Shown here in pieces: positions 53,415 to 63,999 of a stretch of DNA of 64,000 bases. A program made the position numbers and the translations under genes. Location of the stretch: assembly GCA_030430025.1 (NCBI GenBank), contig JAUIGR010000008.1, positions 1 through 64,000 on the forward strand, given 5' to 3'. A model generated the notes under the pieces. That model was not told where the DNA came from, did no database searches, and was given only the letters and a program-made list of their open reading frames with translations. This stretch comes from Gammaproteobacteria bacterium (GTDB lineage Bacteria; Pseudomonadota; Gammaproteobacteria; Xanthomonadales; Marinicellaceae). The first letter of the stretch is position 1; every line of letters starts with the position of its first letter.

Positions 53415-53944
53415 AATATCGTCTCATAAAATTATAGTTATAGTTATTAAGGTAAAGGCAGCAGTGGACAACACTAAGACCCATACCGATTAGCAATGCG
53501 TCAAATAATTGATATTCGACAGTTTTTAATGAACAAGGCACCTGTTCTTATTTATTTTCTTACCGTGCATCAGATTTTAGGTACATGATCCAATAAAACC
53601 ACATGTACCAATGGTACAATGATTCATATTAAAATAATGTTAAAAAGGGATCGAGTAAAAGCCCTTGAAATAATTTTCATTTAATGACTTCATCAACATT
53701 AATACCATTAACCGAGCAAGATAACATGACTCAATATTAGTTTGAGACAGATTAAAAATAAGTTAACATATTGATTATTAACTAGAATATAACATTTTCT
53801 GGTTTGCTTGATCGTTTCGGCCAAGTATTATCCGTCAGTGACAAACAGATCTGGATCTTTGGATGGTTTACTGAGTTTGTTGCTGTGGACCTTCTTTTAT
53901 CACATTGGCGTCCCCAGCTTGGCATTTTTGGTTTTTGAATAAGT

Positions 53945-53990
53945 AGTCGAACCTGAAAAAGTCCATCCTGACATTTTTCAGGTTCGGCTA
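53945..53990. repeat. Compact palindrome made of two abutting IS5/MITE-type termini
   Basis: AGTCGAACCTGAAAAAGTCcatcctGACATTTTTCAGGTTCGGCT. Confidence 0.8.
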
Positions 53991-54098
53991 AGTTAATGAC
54001 TGAACACTGTCACTCTAAAAGCAATGTTCAACGATCAAAACACGATCTTGCTAATCATAAAAATCATATTGACTCTTATACAAACAAGGGCATCTCTG

Positions 54099-54803
54099 TT
54101 AATAAGGTGTCCTTAATATCGACTGTCTTTTTCGCCAGTCAGGTAAATATTGTGCCATTAGTGCATAAAAACGTCGATTATGTAGTCGCTCATGTAAATG
54201 AGTCATTTCATGTACCACGATATATTCCAGACATTCAGGCGGGTATTGTGCCAGTAACAAATTCAACCAAATTCTCGCTTTGGTAATATGGCAAGTACCC
54301 CACCGAGTTTTCATATTTTTGATCCGACATTCTGACACGCGTTTACCGATGATTGGTTGCCATCGTTCAATTATATCTTCAGCCCTATTTAATAATTGTG
54401 ATCGATACCAACGATCCAAAAGTTTTTGCTTACTGGCTTTAGTGGTATTTGAACGGACAAACATGTGTAGATGTTTTTCGTCTATCTTAATGTGGCATTT
54501 GCCGGTTGTGCTGATCAACATCAACGAATAAAACTGACCAAAAAACAAATGTTGTTCACCTGTTATGTATTGAAACTGAGGTTTAATCACCCTGTCAGCG
54601 AGCTGTTGTTGTGCTGCTTTGATCCACTCCATTCGCTCTGATACAAATCGATTGATCTGGGCATTAGTCACCTGGTAAGGGGCTGAAACACGGACTTGAC
54701 CATCAGGTTTCAATACACGCAAGTGTAGGTTTTTGATCTTTTTTCGCCAAACCAAGACACTCTGATCTTGAATCGTTAGGTAACTGTTTGTTGATTTTTT
54801 CAC
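54099..54803 (-). CDS. YgjP-like metallohydrolase (M48/DUF45)
   Basis: EYIVVHEMTHLHERLHNRRFYALMAQYLPDWR. Confidence 0.9.
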   Translation of the reverse strand: MKKSTNSYLTIQDQSVLVWRKKIKNLHLRVLKPDGQVRVSAPYQVTNAQINRFVSERMEWIKAAQQQLADRVIKPQFQYITGEQHLFFGQFYSLMLISTTGKCHIKIDEKHLHMFVRSNTTKASKQKLLDRWYRSQLLNRAEDIIERWQPIIGKRVSECRIKNMKTRWGTCHITKARIWLNLLLAQYPPECLEYIVVHEMTHLHERLHNRRFYALMAQYLPDWRKRQSILRTPY

Positions 54804-55816
54804 AGGATCAACATCGCATCACCGTAGCTAAAAAAACGGTATTTTTGCTCAATGGCGTGTTGATAAGCATTCATAATGGCAGTCTGACCGGCGAGAGCGG
54901 AAACCAACATCACCAAAGTGGACTCTGGTAAATGAAAGTTGGTAATCAAACCATCAATGATTTTGAACTCATATCCTGGATAGATAAAAATTTGTGTATC
55001 ACCCTGGAACGGCTCAATACAACCTGACCGTGCTGAGGTCTCCAAACAACGTACTGCTGTAGTACCAACCGCAATCACACGACCACCTTGTGCTTGTGTT
55101 CGCCTGACCAAATCACACACTTCAGGCGTCACTTCTAACCATTCTTTATGCATTTTGTGATCGCTGACATTTTCTGATTTGACTGGCTGAAAAGTACCTG
55201 CGCCTACATGCAGAGTGACAAAAGCCATTTGAACACCTTGCTGCTTTAGCTCAGTCAATAAAGTTTCATCAAAATGCAAACCCGCCGTGGGAGCTGCTAC
55301 CGCACCTGTTCGTTCAGCATAAACTGTTTGGTAACGCTCATCATCAGCAGCATCTACGGGACGAGTAATGTATGGTGGTAAAGGCATGTCACCATGACAG
55401 TCCATCAGATCAGATAGGTTTTCAGCCAATGTTTCACACAAAAAGAACATGCCCGAGCGTGCTGTAACTTTGAGCTTAGCATCACCATCAAAATAGATTA
55501 TAGAACCCAACCTGATTGATTTATTGGCTTTGAGCATGGTTTTAGCTTGCCTGTCATTGAGAATGCGCTCAATGAACACCTCGACCTGACCACCGGTGGC
55601 TTTTTGTCCCTTCAGCCTAGCAGGAATCACTTTGGTATTATTAAATACCAGTAAATCACCCGCCTGAAACCATTGGCCAATGCTTTTGAATGTGGCGTCG
55701 GTCAGCTGTCCTGTTTGTCGATTTAAATGCAATAAGCGACTATCAGAACGATTATCAAGAGGGTATTGAGCAATCAGCCCTTCAGGCAAATCAAAGGCAA
55801 ACTCTGATTTATTCAT
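54800..55816 (-). CDS. queA: tRNA preQ1(34) S-adenosylmethionine ribosyltransferase-isomerase
   Basis: FAFDLPEGLIAQYPLDNRSDSRLL, VFNNTKVIPARLKG, AAPTAGLHFDE. Confidence 0.97.
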   Translation of the reverse strand: MNKSEFAFDLPEGLIAQYPLDNRSDSRLLHLNRQTGQLTDATFKSIGQWFQAGDLLVFNNTKVIPARLKGQKATGGQVEVFIERILNDRQAKTMLKANKSIRLGSIIYFDGDAKLKVTARSGMFFLCETLAENLSDLMDCHGDMPLPPYITRPVDAADDERYQTVYAERTGAVAAPTAGLHFDETLLTELKQQGVQMAFVTLHVGAGTFQPVKSENVSDHKMHKEWLEVTPEVCDLVRRTQAQGGRVIAVGTTAVRCLETSARSGCIEPFQGDTQIFIYPGYEFKIIDGLITNFHLPESTLVMLVSALAGQTAIMNAYQHAIEQKYRFFSYGDAMLIL

Positions 55817-55817
55817 A

Positions 55818-56252
55818 TCAGTCGCTGGTTTTGACAGGAAAGTCTAAATGTTGAACTTGTTCATTACCCACTGTATCTTCATAAATCAAACAAATACGCA
55901 CCACGTCACCAATCTTAAATGTTTCTTTAGGCATCATCAACATGATGTGGAGACCTCCTGGCTCAAAACTCAACATATCCCCAGGGTTAAGTAATAATGA
56001 CTTTTGCTCTTCCATACGATATTGACCATTTTCTTCAATACTGCGATGAACTTCTGTCATTCCGAAAGCAGGACTATAGGCACCCACCAACTTTATTTTC
56101 TCTGTAGTTTGATTCTCTATTGTTAAATACGCTGCCATCATTTTGACACCGGGAGGTGCAGCACGCAACCACGGCATTTTGACATCAGGAAAATCATATG
56201 CAGATAGTTGAAAGCTCAACCATAAACCCAAAATAACCGATGTAATCTTCAT
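55818..56252 (-). CDS. Periplasmic copper chaperone PCu(A)C family
   Basis: PWLRAAPPGVKMMAAYLTIEN, GMTEVHRS, FEPGGLHIMLM (H/M ligands). Confidence 0.9.
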   Translation of the reverse strand: MKITSVILGLWLSFQLSAYDFPDVKMPWLRAAPPGVKMMAAYLTIENQTTEKIKLVGAYSPAFGMTEVHRSIEENGQYRMEEQKSLLLNPGDMLSFEPGGLHIMLMMPKETFKIGDVVRICLIYEDTVGNEQVQHLDFPVKTSD

Positions 56253-57580
56253 AATTGCTCCGCAAATTGTGCTATTTTTGTTGCTTCTTTTCTTGCCACT
56301 TCTGGATCTGTGGCTTCCACCATAATTCGTAATTTCGGTTCTGTGCCCGATGGTCGAATTAACACCCGACCTTGATCTCCTAATTCAGCATCAACAGCTG
56401 CTGCCAATTGCTTCAACTCAGGATGCTGGGCCAGCTGTTGGGGTCGCTCATTAACAATATTGATCATCGTTTGTGGGTATAAACTCATTTCATTAGCCAG
56501 TGAAAATAATTTTTGACCTGTTTCCAACATCACACCCAACACCATCAACGCACTGACAATCCCATCGCCAGTACCTGTCAACGCTAAATTCAATATATGA
56601 CCAGATGATTCACCTCCCAGTATCCAGCCATTTTGCTGTAGCTTCTGATGAACATAACGGTCACCAACAGCAGCACGTTCAAAAGAAATTCCCAATGCTT
56701 TTAAGCCAGCTTCCATGCCCTGATTAGACATCAATGTACCGACTACACCACCATGTAATAAGCCGTGTTGATGCCAATGCTTCGCCACTAAAAAAATTAA
56801 CTGGTCACCATTAACCTCCTCTCCTTTGTGGTCAATCATTACCACACGATCACCATCACCATCAAGCGCAATACCCAAATCAGCACCTATTTCGAGTACC
56901 TTCTCCTGTAAAACGGCCACAGCGGTAGAACCACAGTCTTTGTTGATATTAAAACCATCTGGCTTGTTACCAATCACAGTCACTTCCGCTCCCAACTCTT
57001 TGAAAACTTGTGGCGCAACATGATAGCTTGCTCCATTGGCACAATCTAATACCAAACGAATGCCATCTAAGGATCTGCGATGACAGCTTTGTTTACAAAA
57101 TTCGATGTACCGTCCTGCCACATCACTTAAACGCTTGGCTTTGCCAATGTCTTTCGACTCAACCATTTGCATCGGTTGATCAAGATATTGCTCGATTGCT
57201 AGCTCTTGTTCATCTGTCAGTTTTTGACCTCTTTCATTAAAGAACTTAATGCCGTTATCATCAAAAGGATTGTGTGAAGCACTGATGACAATACCAGCAC
57301 TGGCATGCAAAGTTTTCGTCAACCAAGCCACCGCAGGTGTAGGCATTGGACCAAATAAAATGGTATTAATACCTACCGACGACAAACCTGCTTCCAAAGC
57401 CGATTCCAACATATAGCCGGATACCCTTGTATCTTTACCAATAACGATGGTGTGATTGGGTTTATTCTGTCCCAATACTTTCCCTGCCGCATAACCTAGT
57501 CTAAGCGCAAATTCAGCCGTCATGACTTGACCACCGACTTTACCACGAATCCCATCTGTTCCAAAATAACGCTTATTCAT
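56249..57580 (-). CDS. glmM: Phosphoglucosamine mutase
   Basis: KRYFGTDGIRGKVG, ISASHNPFDDNGIKFF, ALDGDGDRVVMID. Confidence 0.97.
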   Translation of the reverse strand: MNKRYFGTDGIRGKVGGQVMTAEFALRLGYAAGKVLGQNKPNHTIVIGKDTRVSGYMLESALEAGLSSVGINTILFGPMPTPAVAWLTKTLHASAGIVISASHNPFDDNGIKFFNERGQKLTDEQELAIEQYLDQPMQMVESKDIGKAKRLSDVAGRYIEFCKQSCHRRSLDGIRLVLDCANGASYHVAPQVFKELGAEVTVIGNKPDGFNINKDCGSTAVAVLQEKVLEIGADLGIALDGDGDRVVMIDHKGEEVNGDQLIFLVAKHWHQHGLLHGGVVGTLMSNQGMEAGLKALGISFERAAVGDRYVHQKLQQNGWILGGESSGHILNLALTGTGDGIVSALMVLGVMLETGQKLFSLANEMSLYPQTMINIVNERPQQLAQHPELKQLAAAVDAELGDQGRVLIRPSGTEPKLRIMVEATDPEVARKEATKIAQFAEQL

Positions 57581-57584
57581 GGAT

Positions 57585-58382
57585 TTACCCTATTAAATGC
57601 CGTGATGTATACAAAACATCACGTGTTGGTGCCACATCATGAACACGAAAAATATCCGCACCTTGTAAATAACAAAATTGAGCCACAGCTAGAGAACCGG
57701 GTAACCGTTGATCAACAGAGCGATTAAGTAATTGGCCAAACAGAGACTTACGAGAAACACCTATCAATACAGGAAAACCCATTTGTTTTATAGTTGAAGT
57801 GTGTCGCAACAACTGTAAGTTATGCGCCAGCGTTTTACCAAAACCAATACCAGGATCCAAAATGATTCGATCGGCACTCATACCATAAGACAAACAAGAC
57901 TCTACACGCTCATCAAAATAATCGAGCACGGTTTGTACGACATCATGATACTCTGGACTCTCCTGCATGTTCTTAGGCTGTCCCTTTTTATGCATCAAGC
58001 ACACATTGGCATCATATTTGACAGCAATTTCAATCGCACCTTCCGCCTCCAGTGCGTTGACATCATTGATAAAATCAGCACCAGCGATTATCGCTGCTTC
58101 CATCACTTCTGGTTTACTTGTATCAATTGAGATTGTCAACTCAGGGTATAAGGCCCGCAGCTTCTTAATAACAGGGACCGTTCTTTCCACTTCTTCATCA
58201 ACAGAAATACTTTGCGCACCCGGCCTTGTCGACTCACCACCTACATCAATGATATCGACATCTTCGTCAATCATTCGTTGGGCCTGAGCAAGCGCTAAGT
58301 CAATTTGATTGAACTGACCGCCATCTGAAAATGAATCGGGGGTGACATTCAGCACCCCCATGATTTTAAAATCATTGTCCAT
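57585..58382 (-). CDS. folP: Dihydropteroate synthase
   Basis: IMGVLNVTPDSFSDGG, DVGGESTRPGA, ILDPGIGFGKTLAHN. Confidence 0.97.
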   Translation of the reverse strand: MDNDFKIMGVLNVTPDSFSDGGQFNQIDLALAQAQRMIDEDVDIIDVGGESTRPGAQSISVDEEVERTVPVIKKLRALYPELTISIDTSKPEVMEAAIIAGADFINDVNALEAEGAIEIAVKYDANVCLMHKKGQPKNMQESPEYHDVVQTVLDYFDERVESCLSYGMSADRIILDPGIGFGKTLAHNLQLLRHTSTIKQMGFPVLIGVSRKSLFGQLLNRSVDQRLPGSLAVAQFCYLQGADIFRVHDVAPTRDVLYTSRHLIG

Positions 58383-58390
58383 TAATGAAG

Positions 58391-60331
58391 TTAATTTTGT
58401 TCAGCTGGATCCCCAAATGAACTGGGTCGCTGATCCTTAGTTTTGTCTTTAACCGACTGACCACCTTCACCTGAATCATCTTTATCTATATCTTCCCACC
58501 CTTCAGGTGGCGATGGTTCTTTACCTTGCATGATTTCCTCAATTTGCTTGGCATCAATGGTCTCATATTTCATCAGTGCTCCAGCCATTACATGCAACTT
58601 ATCTAGATTATCATTCAATATTTTCTGAGCACGCTGATAATTTTTATCAATCAACTCACGAACAGCCTTATCAATTTGGTCAGCAGTGGTATCTGACATG
58701 TGTTTATGCTGTGTGACTTGACGCCCCAAAAATACTTCACCTTCGTCTTCCGAATAAGACAAGGGGCCCAATGCATCAGAAAGTCCCCATTTAGTGACCA
58801 TATTCTTGGCAATGCTGGTGGCTCTTTCAATATCATTAGATGCACCTGTTGTCACTGCATCAGGACCTCCAATGATTTCTTCAGCGATACGTCCACCATA
58901 GAGGCTGGAAATCTGACTTTCCAATGCAGTCTTGCTGTAAGAATACCGATCATCCTCAGGTAAATACATGGTCACACCCAACGCCCTTCCCCGAGGAATG
59001 ATCGTTACCTTATAAACAGGATCATGTTCTGGCACCACATAACCTACGATAGCATGACCCGCTTCATGATAAGCTGTGTTCCGTTTTTCCTCCTCCTTCA
59101 TCACCATGGACTTTCTTTCTGTACCCATCATGATTTTGTCACGGGCTTTATCGAACAGCTCCATATTGATTTCTGTTCTGTCTTCCCGAGCAGCAAACAA
59201 AGCCGCTTCATTGACTAAATTAGCCAAATCTGCGCCTGAAAAACCTGGTGTTCCACGAGCTATGACCATGGCATTAACATCATTAGCCAATGGCACTTTT
59301 CTCATATGAACCTTTAAAATAGCTTCACGTCCTTTGATGTCTGGTAAAGGAACGACAACTTGACGATCAAAACGCCCTGGTCTCAACAAGGCAGGATCTA
59401 GCACATCAGGTCGATTGGTTGCGGCAATAACAATGACCCCTTCATTCCCTTCAAAACCATCCATTTCAACTAACAACTGGTTCAGTGTTTGTTCTCTCTC
59501 GTCATGTCCACCACCAAGACCAGCACCTCGTTGACGTCCAACTGCATCTATTTCATCAATAAAAATAATACATGGTGCATTTTTCTTCGCTTGCTCAAAC
59601 ATATCACGAACACGAGAAGCGCCCACGCCCACAAACATTTCGACGAAATCAGAGCCCGAAATAGTAAAAAATGGCACCCTGGCTTCACCAGCAATGGCTT
59701 TAGCTAAAAGCGTTTTTCCTGTTCCAGGAGGACCTACCATCAGAATACCTCGCGGAATGTGTCCACCTAGTTTTTGAAATTTAGACGGGTCACGTAAAAA
59801 ATCCACTACCTCACCGACCTCTTCTTTGGCTTCTTCAGCTCCCGCCATATCAGCAAAGGTGACTTTATTTTGCTCTTCATTCAATAGCTTGGCTTTTGAA
59901 CGGCCAAAGCTCATGGCACCACCCTTACCACCGCCACCTTGCATTTGACGCATGATCAGAAACCATAAACCCAAAAATAATAAAATGGGTGCTACGATTT
60001 CTACTATTCGCCAAAAAACACTACCACCCTCTGGTTTTTTGACTGCATACTTGACATTATTTAAAATCAGGTCATCTTCCAAATGTGGGTCATTACCTGC
60101 CTGCACTTCAATTTGATCACCATTCACCGTTTTGGCTATGATTTTTCGATGTACTGAAGTTTCAGGATCAATCAGTGCTTCTGTGATTTGACCATTTTGT
60201 ACCATATGTATGAAATCAGAATAAACGACCTGACCCTGTTGTTGTGGCTGTTGTATCATACTGCTGAACACACTCATCAACACCATCAAAACAACCACCC
60301 ATAATAAAATATTTTTTGCTACGTTATTCAA
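58391..60331 (-). CDS. ftsH: ATP-dependent zinc metalloprotease FtsH
   Basis: [48 protein letters not shown]. Confidence 0.98.
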   Translation of the reverse strand: MNNVAKNILLWVVVLMVLMSVFSSMIQQPQQQGQVVYSDFIHMVQNGQITEALIDPETSVHRKIIAKTVNGDQIEVQAGNDPHLEDDLILNNVKYAVKKPEGGSVFWRIVEIVAPILLFLGLWFLIMRQMQGGGGKGGAMSFGRSKAKLLNEEQNKVTFADMAGAEEAKEEVGEVVDFLRDPSKFQKLGGHIPRGILMVGPPGTGKTLLAKAIAGEARVPFFTISGSDFVEMFVGVGASRVRDMFEQAKKNAPCIIFIDEIDAVGRQRGAGLGGGHDEREQTLNQLLVEMDGFEGNEGVIVIAATNRPDVLDPALLRPGRFDRQVVVPLPDIKGREAILKVHMRKVPLANDVNAMVIARGTPGFSGADLANLVNEAALFAAREDRTEINMELFDKARDKIMMGTERKSMVMKEEEKRNTAYHEAGHAIVGYVVPEHDPVYKVTIIPRGRALGVTMYLPEDDRYSYSKTALESQISSLYGGRIAEEIIGGPDAVTTGASNDIERATSIAKNMVTKWGLSDALGPLSYSEDEGEVFLGRQVTQHKHMSDTTADQIDKAVRELIDKNYQRAQKILNDNLDKLHVMAGALMKYETIDAKQIEEIMQGKEPSPPEGWEDIDKDDSGEGGQSVKDKTKDQRPSSFGDPAEQN

Positions 60332-60342
60332 AATACTATTCT

Positions 60343-60960
60343 CTATTTTTTACCCTGAGCCACTGCATAAACTTCTCGTGAACGCGCTCGTGACGACTTG
60401 GGTTTGTAAATTGTTACTTGATTAAAAACCTGCTTCATGTTTTTTATATGTCCATCAAAACCTTCCCCCTGGAACAATTTAATCACATGATGCCCATTAG
60501 GATTCAATGTTTGTTGACAAAAATCCAGTGCCAGCTCAGCCAAATACATGGCCCGAGGTTGATCAGTAGCGTTCACTCCACTTAAGTTTGGGGCCATATC
60601 AGATAAAACAAGGTCTATTTTATGACCATTCAGAAGCGTCATTAACTGTATATAAGTTTCATCACTTGTAAAGTCGCCTTCAATAAACTCAACACCTTCG
60701 ATCGGTTCTATTGGCAACAAATCAAGGCCGATAATCAAAGCATTATCATCAACCTGATTTTTCACAACCTGACACCACCCACCTGGAGCAGCGCCTAAAT
60801 CAACTACAGCATCAACTTGATCAAACACTTTGAACTTAGCCTGTATCTCCTCTAGTTTAAATGCAGACCGTGCTCGATATCCTCGTTGTTGTGATCTTTT
60901 GACAAACTCATCATCAAAATGTTCTTTTAACCATTGATTTGAACTCTTGCTGCGACTCAT
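60343..60960 (-). CDS. rlmE: 23S rRNA (uridine2552-2'-O)-methyltransferase
   Basis: [38 protein letters not shown]. Confidence 0.96.
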   Translation of the reverse strand: MSRSKSSNQWLKEHFDDEFVKRSQQRGYRARSAFKLEEIQAKFKVFDQVDAVVDLGAAPGGWCQVVKNQVDDNALIIGLDLLPIEPIEGVEFIEGDFTSDETYIQLMTLLNGHKIDLVLSDMAPNLSGVNATDQPRAMYLAELALDFCQQTLNPNGHHVIKLFQGEGFDGHIKNMKQVFNQVTIYKPKSSRARSREVYAVAQGKK

Positions 60961-61008
60961 CTGTTAAAATACGACCATAAATTTGTGAAAGAGTTAGATT
61001 TTACACCA

Positions 61009-61329
61009 ATGTCAAAAAAAACTAAAAAACAAGCGCTGTCTTTAAGCAAAAATGCTAAAAAATACATACGAGGCATAGCCCATCATATCAATCCATTAGT
61101 TACCGTTGCAGATAAAGGTATTACTGAAAATATTTTGAATGAATTAGATATCTGCTTGGATCACCACGAATTAGTCAAAATCAAAATTCGCGCTGACCGC
61201 CAGGCACGTGATGCAATTGTTGAAAACTTGATTCAAGCTTCTCAGGCAGAAAAAGTACAAAGCATAGGCGGAACCCTCACTTTATTCCGACCTAACCTTA
61301 AAAAACCAGTCTATGAATTACCACAATAA
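61009..61329 (+). CDS. yhbY: YhbY-family CRM-domain RNA-binding protein; start at MSKKTKK
   Basis: ALSLSKNAKKYIRGIAHHINPLVTVADKGITENILNEL. Confidence 0.93.
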   Translation: MSKKTKKQALSLSKNAKKYIRGIAHHINPLVTVADKGITENILNELDICLDHHELVKIKIRADRQARDAIVENLIQASQAEKVQSIGGTLTLFRPNLKKPVYELPQ

Positions 61330-61331
61330 TC

Positions 61332-61700
61332 ATGGAACTATCGGAACAAACATTCAACCACCCAAATTTAATCAAAGAAGCTAATCATAAAAAATGCCAT
61401 GTTGGCAGTCGGATCTACACTGAATCTCTCATCATACCCTGGCAAGGTGAAATTCAAACTTTTAAAGCACAGTCAGTTACTGACTTGGATGAACCTTTAT
61501 TTAACTTGATTTGTTCAAAAGAGCCTGAAGTGATCGTTTTAGCTACTGGTGCCAAGATTGAGTACCCAGATGCTCAAATTTTAGCTCCCCTCGTTAATAA
61601 ACAAATTGGATTGGAAGTGATGACAAACACGGCCGCTGCCAGAACAGTTAATGTTTTGATGGCTGAAAATCGACGAGTTGTTGCTGTATTGATTATTTAG
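61332..61700 (+). CDS. Mth938/DUF498-domain protein
   Basis: VIVLATGAKIEYPDAQILAPLVNKQIGLEVMTNTAAARTVNVLMAENRRVVAVLI. Confidence 0.85.
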   Translation: MELSEQTFNHPNLIKEANHKKCHVGSRIYTESLIIPWQGEIQTFKAQSVTDLDEPLFNLICSKEPEVIVLATGAKIEYPDAQILAPLVNKQIGLEVMTNTAAARTVNVLMAENRRVVAVLII

Positions 61701-62007
61701 TCGAACCTGAAAAATGCATAAGTTATTGTTGGATATGATAAATTTATTACAATCTCCATATTTTTTCGACCAGAAAACAAGTGTTTCAATGCTTTTTTAT
61801 TCGCCGCTTCCATGCGGCTCTCAGGCTAACGTGAAAAAGTTTTCCAGAAACTTTTTTCTGGTCGACGGTGTGGCACAAGGACGTGCCACCTTGAGCCGTT
61901 AGGCTCAAGTAAGGTCAAAAAATATCAGCAAAATCACACTTTTGCGCTTAAGTGTTTTTTGACCGATGCTGGAAAAGGCCAGGAAGGACTTTTTCAGGAC
62001 TGACTAT
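61699..62007. mobile_element. Non-coding MITE-like element with IS5-type termini
   Basis: GTCGAACCTGAAAAA ... TTTTTCAGGACTGAC termini flanked by TATTTA on both sides; several internal inverted repeats; no ORF. Confidence 0.65.
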
Positions 62008-62040
62008 TTAATATGAGTAAAACCAAATATGCTGATCAAA

Positions 62041-62070
62041 AAAAAGCCCTTAAGTATTTAAGGGCTTTTT
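62041..62070. terminator. Intrinsic terminator downstream of rpmJ
   Basis: AAAAAGCCCTTAAGTATTTAAGGGCTTTTT. Confidence 0.85.
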
Positions 62071-62091
62071 AAGATTCAGCTTGAAAGCGGA

Positions 62092-62217
62092 TTATCTTTG
62101 ACGTGCTTTTAACTTTGGATTTGTTTTACAAATCACAAAAACCTTTCCACGGCGACGAACCACTTTACAGTCTCTTGAGCGAGTTTTCGCTGATTTCAAA
62201 GATGATAAAACTTTCAT
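62092..62217 (-). CDS. rpmJ: 50S ribosomal protein L36 (bL36), 41 aa, absent from the ORF track
   Basis: [41 protein letters not shown]. Confidence 0.95.
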   Translation of the reverse strand: MKVLSSLKSAKTRSRDCKVVRRRGKVFVICKTNPKLKARQR

Positions 62218-62312
62218 AATTTACCGCTTATTCCGAGAGAGCAGGAATTATACTCGCCTCAGAAAAAACTGCAACTTCTTTATCTAGAAAATACATACTA
62301 CACTCAGTTCAA

Positions 62313-63017
62313 TCACACCACGGGATTACCATATAACGACTCTGATCGGTTGAACAGCACCCATGATGTCAATATATATTTATCTACAGAAACGGGTTTA
62401 TTCCCCCTATGTGTATGGGTAAAACCTGCTGGAGCGATGACCAAAGTACCACGTCTCGGGCTGATCGAAGCATTTTGAAAATAAAACTCAGTTTCCCCTC
62501 CTTCATCGACATCATTTAAATAGAACATCCATAACAATGTACGGTGAAGAACGTCATTTTTGGGGTCATTAGGATGAGGATAAACCTCTGAATGCCAATA
62601 AAAGTAACCACCCTCGTTTTGTTTATATTGCTGCATATTGACTGAACCAAGACGGTATACTCTCATGATCAACCGGGCAATCGATTGATCACTAAGGTTA
62701 GGAATATCAACATAAGCAACCTGCTCGATACCCTGATCAGTCTGGACCTGCAAGGCCACGGCACCTGCCAGTAAAAACGGATATTCCCTGACATATCGAA
62801 TCATACCATTCAACACGGCTTGTTTAACCACGGTCAATTCATCCTTCCATTCAGAATATAACGAAATATTGATATCTGTACTGTTCTTTTTAACTATATC
62901 AACTCCGTGTCCTGTCATTCCTGGTCCCAAATGCGGACTTTTATTGAACTTTTCTATCAAATCCTGACAAAAATTAAAATCAAGCGCGTTTTCATATACG
63001 CCAATAAAATTTTTCAA
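62313..63017 (-). CDS. 2-oxoglutarate/Fe(II)-dependent dioxygenase (prolyl 4-hydroxylase-like)
   Basis: YWHSEVYPHP...GGETEFYFQNASISPRRGTLVIAPAGFTHTHRG. Confidence 0.83.
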   Translation of the reverse strand: MKNFIGVYENALDFNFCQDLIEKFNKSPHLGPGMTGHGVDIVKKNSTDINISLYSEWKDELTVVKQAVLNGMIRYVREYPFLLAGAVALQVQTDQGIEQVAYVDIPNLSDQSIARLIMRVYRLGSVNMQQYKQNEGGYFYWHSEVYPHPNDPKNDVLHRTLLWMFYLNDVDEGGETEFYFQNASISPRRGTLVIAPAGFTHTHRGNKPVSVDKYILTSWVLFNRSESLYGNPVV

Positions 63018-63212
63018 CTGAACCTCTCTTATGAGAAAGCATTACTCAATTAGCTGATAGATTGAGCAATAATCTCTATGAATTAGTAAAGCGGTTATAA
63101 AGCAGTCAAACAGTTTTTTCCAGCTTTTTTGCTTGCTGTTGGATATTACCGACCCTAATTCGGCATTTCTCATAAGAGTGAAAATAATCCAGCAGATTAA
63201 CATGAGTGAGCA

Positions 63213-63330
63213 TAAAAAAAGGGCCTCATGTACTGAGGCCCAAAGCTTTAAGCTGAGGAAGAGGGAGGAAAACCTCAGCAATTGGTCATGTGATTTGACT
63301 CACATGGATGAAGCCTTGCGGCTTCTAAGG
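63213..63330 (-). ncRNA. Candidate structured small RNA ending in an intrinsic terminator
   Basis: Four consecutive perfect stems on the minus strand, the last (GGGCCTCA-GTACA-TGAGGCCC) followed by T7; no minus-strand gene upstream that needs this terminator. Confidence 0.5.
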
Positions 63331-63743
63331 AACAATGAATAGAATCCATTTCCTTCATCCTGCATTATCAGTATCGAAGATGAATGGGTGATGAATAAAT
63401 GGCTCTGATAAATTTGAAAACAAACAATATATATTACTGGTCATACACTCATTATGCTATGCACAAATCAATCACCATATGACAACAAACAACTCAAATC
63501 GTTTAATCGAAGTATTATTACAGTCGGTTTAGTTTTTAAGGGGAAAGTCCAACAAATATTGTGTTTCGAGCAAAGATCTCTAACAGAAAGATTTCATTCT
63601 TGCTATATTTGACTAGACATCCCACTAATAACCTTTTATAGTGTGCTCAAGCGTTAATTTAAAGTTCAATATTTATAGTCTCCAATCGCAGTATTTCAAA
63701 ACACTCCGCATGTAGCCTCGAAATTTTCAAGTTAAGCAGTGTA

Positions 63744-63768
63744 TGCCCTTTTAGGGCTCTTTTTTTTA
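63744..63768 (+). promoter_or_regulatory. Terminator-like hairpin in the cold-shock gene leader
   Basis: GCCCTTTTAGGGC followed by CTCTTTTTTTT, about 22 nt before the ATG. Confidence 0.45.
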
Positions 63769-63789
63769 TTATTTAGCAGGATATGATTT

Positions 63790-63999
63790 ATGTCTAAAAA
63801 AGTTACAGGAATCGTTAAATGGTTCGATGAATCAAAAGGATTCGGTTTTATTTCACAAGCTTCAGGTAGTGATGTATTTGCTCATTTCAGCCAAATTATT
63901 GGTGATGGTTTCAAATCTCTTATTGAAGGTCAATCAGTAGAGTTCACTATAACTAAAGGTCAAAAAGGCCCCCAAGCAGAAAACATCGTTACAATCTAA
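63790..63999 (+). CDS. CspA-family cold shock protein
   Basis: [30 protein letters not shown]. Confidence 0.95.
   Translation: MSKKVTGIVKWFDESKGFGFISQASGSDVFAHFSQIIGDGFKSLIEGQSVEFTITKGQKGPQAENIVTI

Noticed and set aside
53815-53938. Short open segment GLLDRFGQVLSVSDKQIWIFGWFTEFVAVDLLLSHWRPQLGIFGF* before the 53.9-kb palindrome
   Set aside because: Protein-like, but too short and without a start codon context or recognised family; possibly a gene tail remnant, not strong enough to call.
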